A stretch of DNA of 64,000 nt from Moraxellaceae bacterium (lineage in GTDB: Bacteria > Pseudomonadota > Gammaproteobacteria > Pseudomonadales > Moraxellaceae). Where the stretch lies: NCBI GenBank assembly GCA_029237815.1, contig JAQZBP010000003.1, positions 124,001-188,000 on the forward strand, read 5' to 3'. The notes under the pieces were generated by a model, which was not told the origin of the DNA, did not search any database, and was given only the letters and a program-made list of their open reading frames with translations. Each line of letters starts with the position of its first letter. Positions within the stretch are counted from its first letter, which is position 1. A program made the position numbers and the translations under genes. Shown here piece after piece: positions 63,571 to 64,000 of this stretch.

Positions 63571-64000
63571 ATGTTCACCAAGATCCTGATCGCCAACCGC
63601 GGCGAGATTTCCTGCCGCATCACACGCACGGCGCACCGTCTCGGCGTGAAGACCGTCGCGGTTTATTCCGATGCCGATGCCGGGGCCATGCATGTCCAGG
63701 CGGCTGACGAGGCCGTGCACCTCGGCCCGGCACCGAGCCGCGATTCCTACCTGCGCGCCGAGAAGATCATTGCCGCGGCGCGTGCCACTGGCGCGCAGGC
63801 CGTGCATCCTGGCTACGGCTTCCTGTCCGAGAATGCGGATTTCTCCCGGGCCTGCCGCGATGCCGGGCTGGTCTTCATCGGCCCCTCGCCCGACGCCATC
63901 ACCGCAATGGGCTCCAAGTCCGGCGCCAAGGCGCTGATGGAGAAGGCCGGCGTCCCGCTGATTCCCGGCTACCACGGCGCCAACCAGGACGAGGACTTCC
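63571..64000 (+). CDS. liuD: methylcrotonyl-CoA carboxylase, biotin carboxylase (alpha) subunit (partial)
   Basis: The N-terminal 143 codons are present; the gene runs off the right edge. [41 protein letters not shown], then [29 protein letters not shown] and [17 protein letters not shown], are biotin-carboxylase domain signatures. As MCC alpha it would carry the biotin-binding lysine near the C-terminus, outside the window. Gene order liuR-A-B-C-D matches the operon in Pseudomonas. Confidence 0.94.
   Translation, partial: MFTKILIANRGEISCRITRTAHRLGVKTVAVYSDADAGAMHVQAADEAVHLGPAPSRDSYLRAEKIIAAARATGAQAVHPGYGFLSENADFSRACRDAGLVFIGPSPDAITAMGSKSGAKALMEKAGVPLIPGYHGANQDEDF

Overview
This window is a stretch of a high-GC gammaproteobacterial chromosome. 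The gene order leuC-leuD-leuB-asd-usg-fimV-truA-trpF-trpB, a Pseudomonas-type alginate gene set, the smr/prmB/aroC neighbourhood and an MCC/isovaleryl-CoA (liu) operon together suggest a member of the Pseudomonadales or a near relative. I cannot name the genus from the sequence alone. Coding density is high. Short palindromic REP-like elements sit in several intergenic gaps, and no insertion sequence, phage, CRISPR, tRNA or rRNA was seen.

Layout: (1) 1-10826, minus strand: the leuCDB, asd, usg-like, fimV, truA, trpF, trpB(partial) block, covering leucine, aspartate-family and tryptophan synthesis, a polar peptidoglycan-binding hub protein and tRNA pseudouridylation. A divergent LysR gene (10982) probably controls leuCDB. 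It overlaps a DUF2059-like lipoprotein, which is followed by a secreted protein of unknown function. (2) 14402-30117: a complete alginate (acetylated polymannuronate) system arranged as two convergent operons. These are algI-J-F-X-L-A on plus and algD-8-44-K-E-G on minus, meeting at a bidirectional terminator near 21635. The algG product aligns along its length with AlgG but lacks the DPHD catalytic motif. AlgK lacks a lipobox, and AlgJ has Glu in place of the usual catalytic Asp. (3) 30415-38890: a divergent persulfide/sulfide cluster: persulfide dioxygenase, TauE/SafE exporter and sulfide:quinone reductase on minus; a BigR/SqrR-like ArsR repressor, DUF442 protein, DUF2892 membrane protein and a two-gene RND efflux pump on plus. 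A palindromic operator sits between two back-to-back promoters. (4) 39062-48598: MFS transporter, small membrane protein, aroC, prmB, smr, folE, an SDR, an output-less HAMP-PAS sensor and two alpha/beta hydrolases. (5) 48731-56744, minus strand: M16C metalloprotease, DUF1315 protein, nadK, a cNMP-rhodanese protein, a coiled-coil protein, a very acidic 31-residue ORF and a 6-pyruvoyl-tetrahydropterin-synthase-like enzyme. (6) 56938-59182: a malate dehydrogenase gene interrupted by an apparent 59-nt deletion with frameshift, then RraA and an NAD(P)-binding protein on the other strand. (7) 59343-64000: liuR-liuA-liuB-liuC-liuD(partial), leucine/isovalerate degradation, with a perfect 16-bp palindromic LiuR operator.

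The points most worth a second look are the convergent alginate locus with a probably inactive epimerase, the broken mdh, the RND pump wired to a persulfide-sensing repressor, and the RNA/DNA dyads in the alginate leader regions. Family assignments come from motifs and recalled family features; no database search was run.
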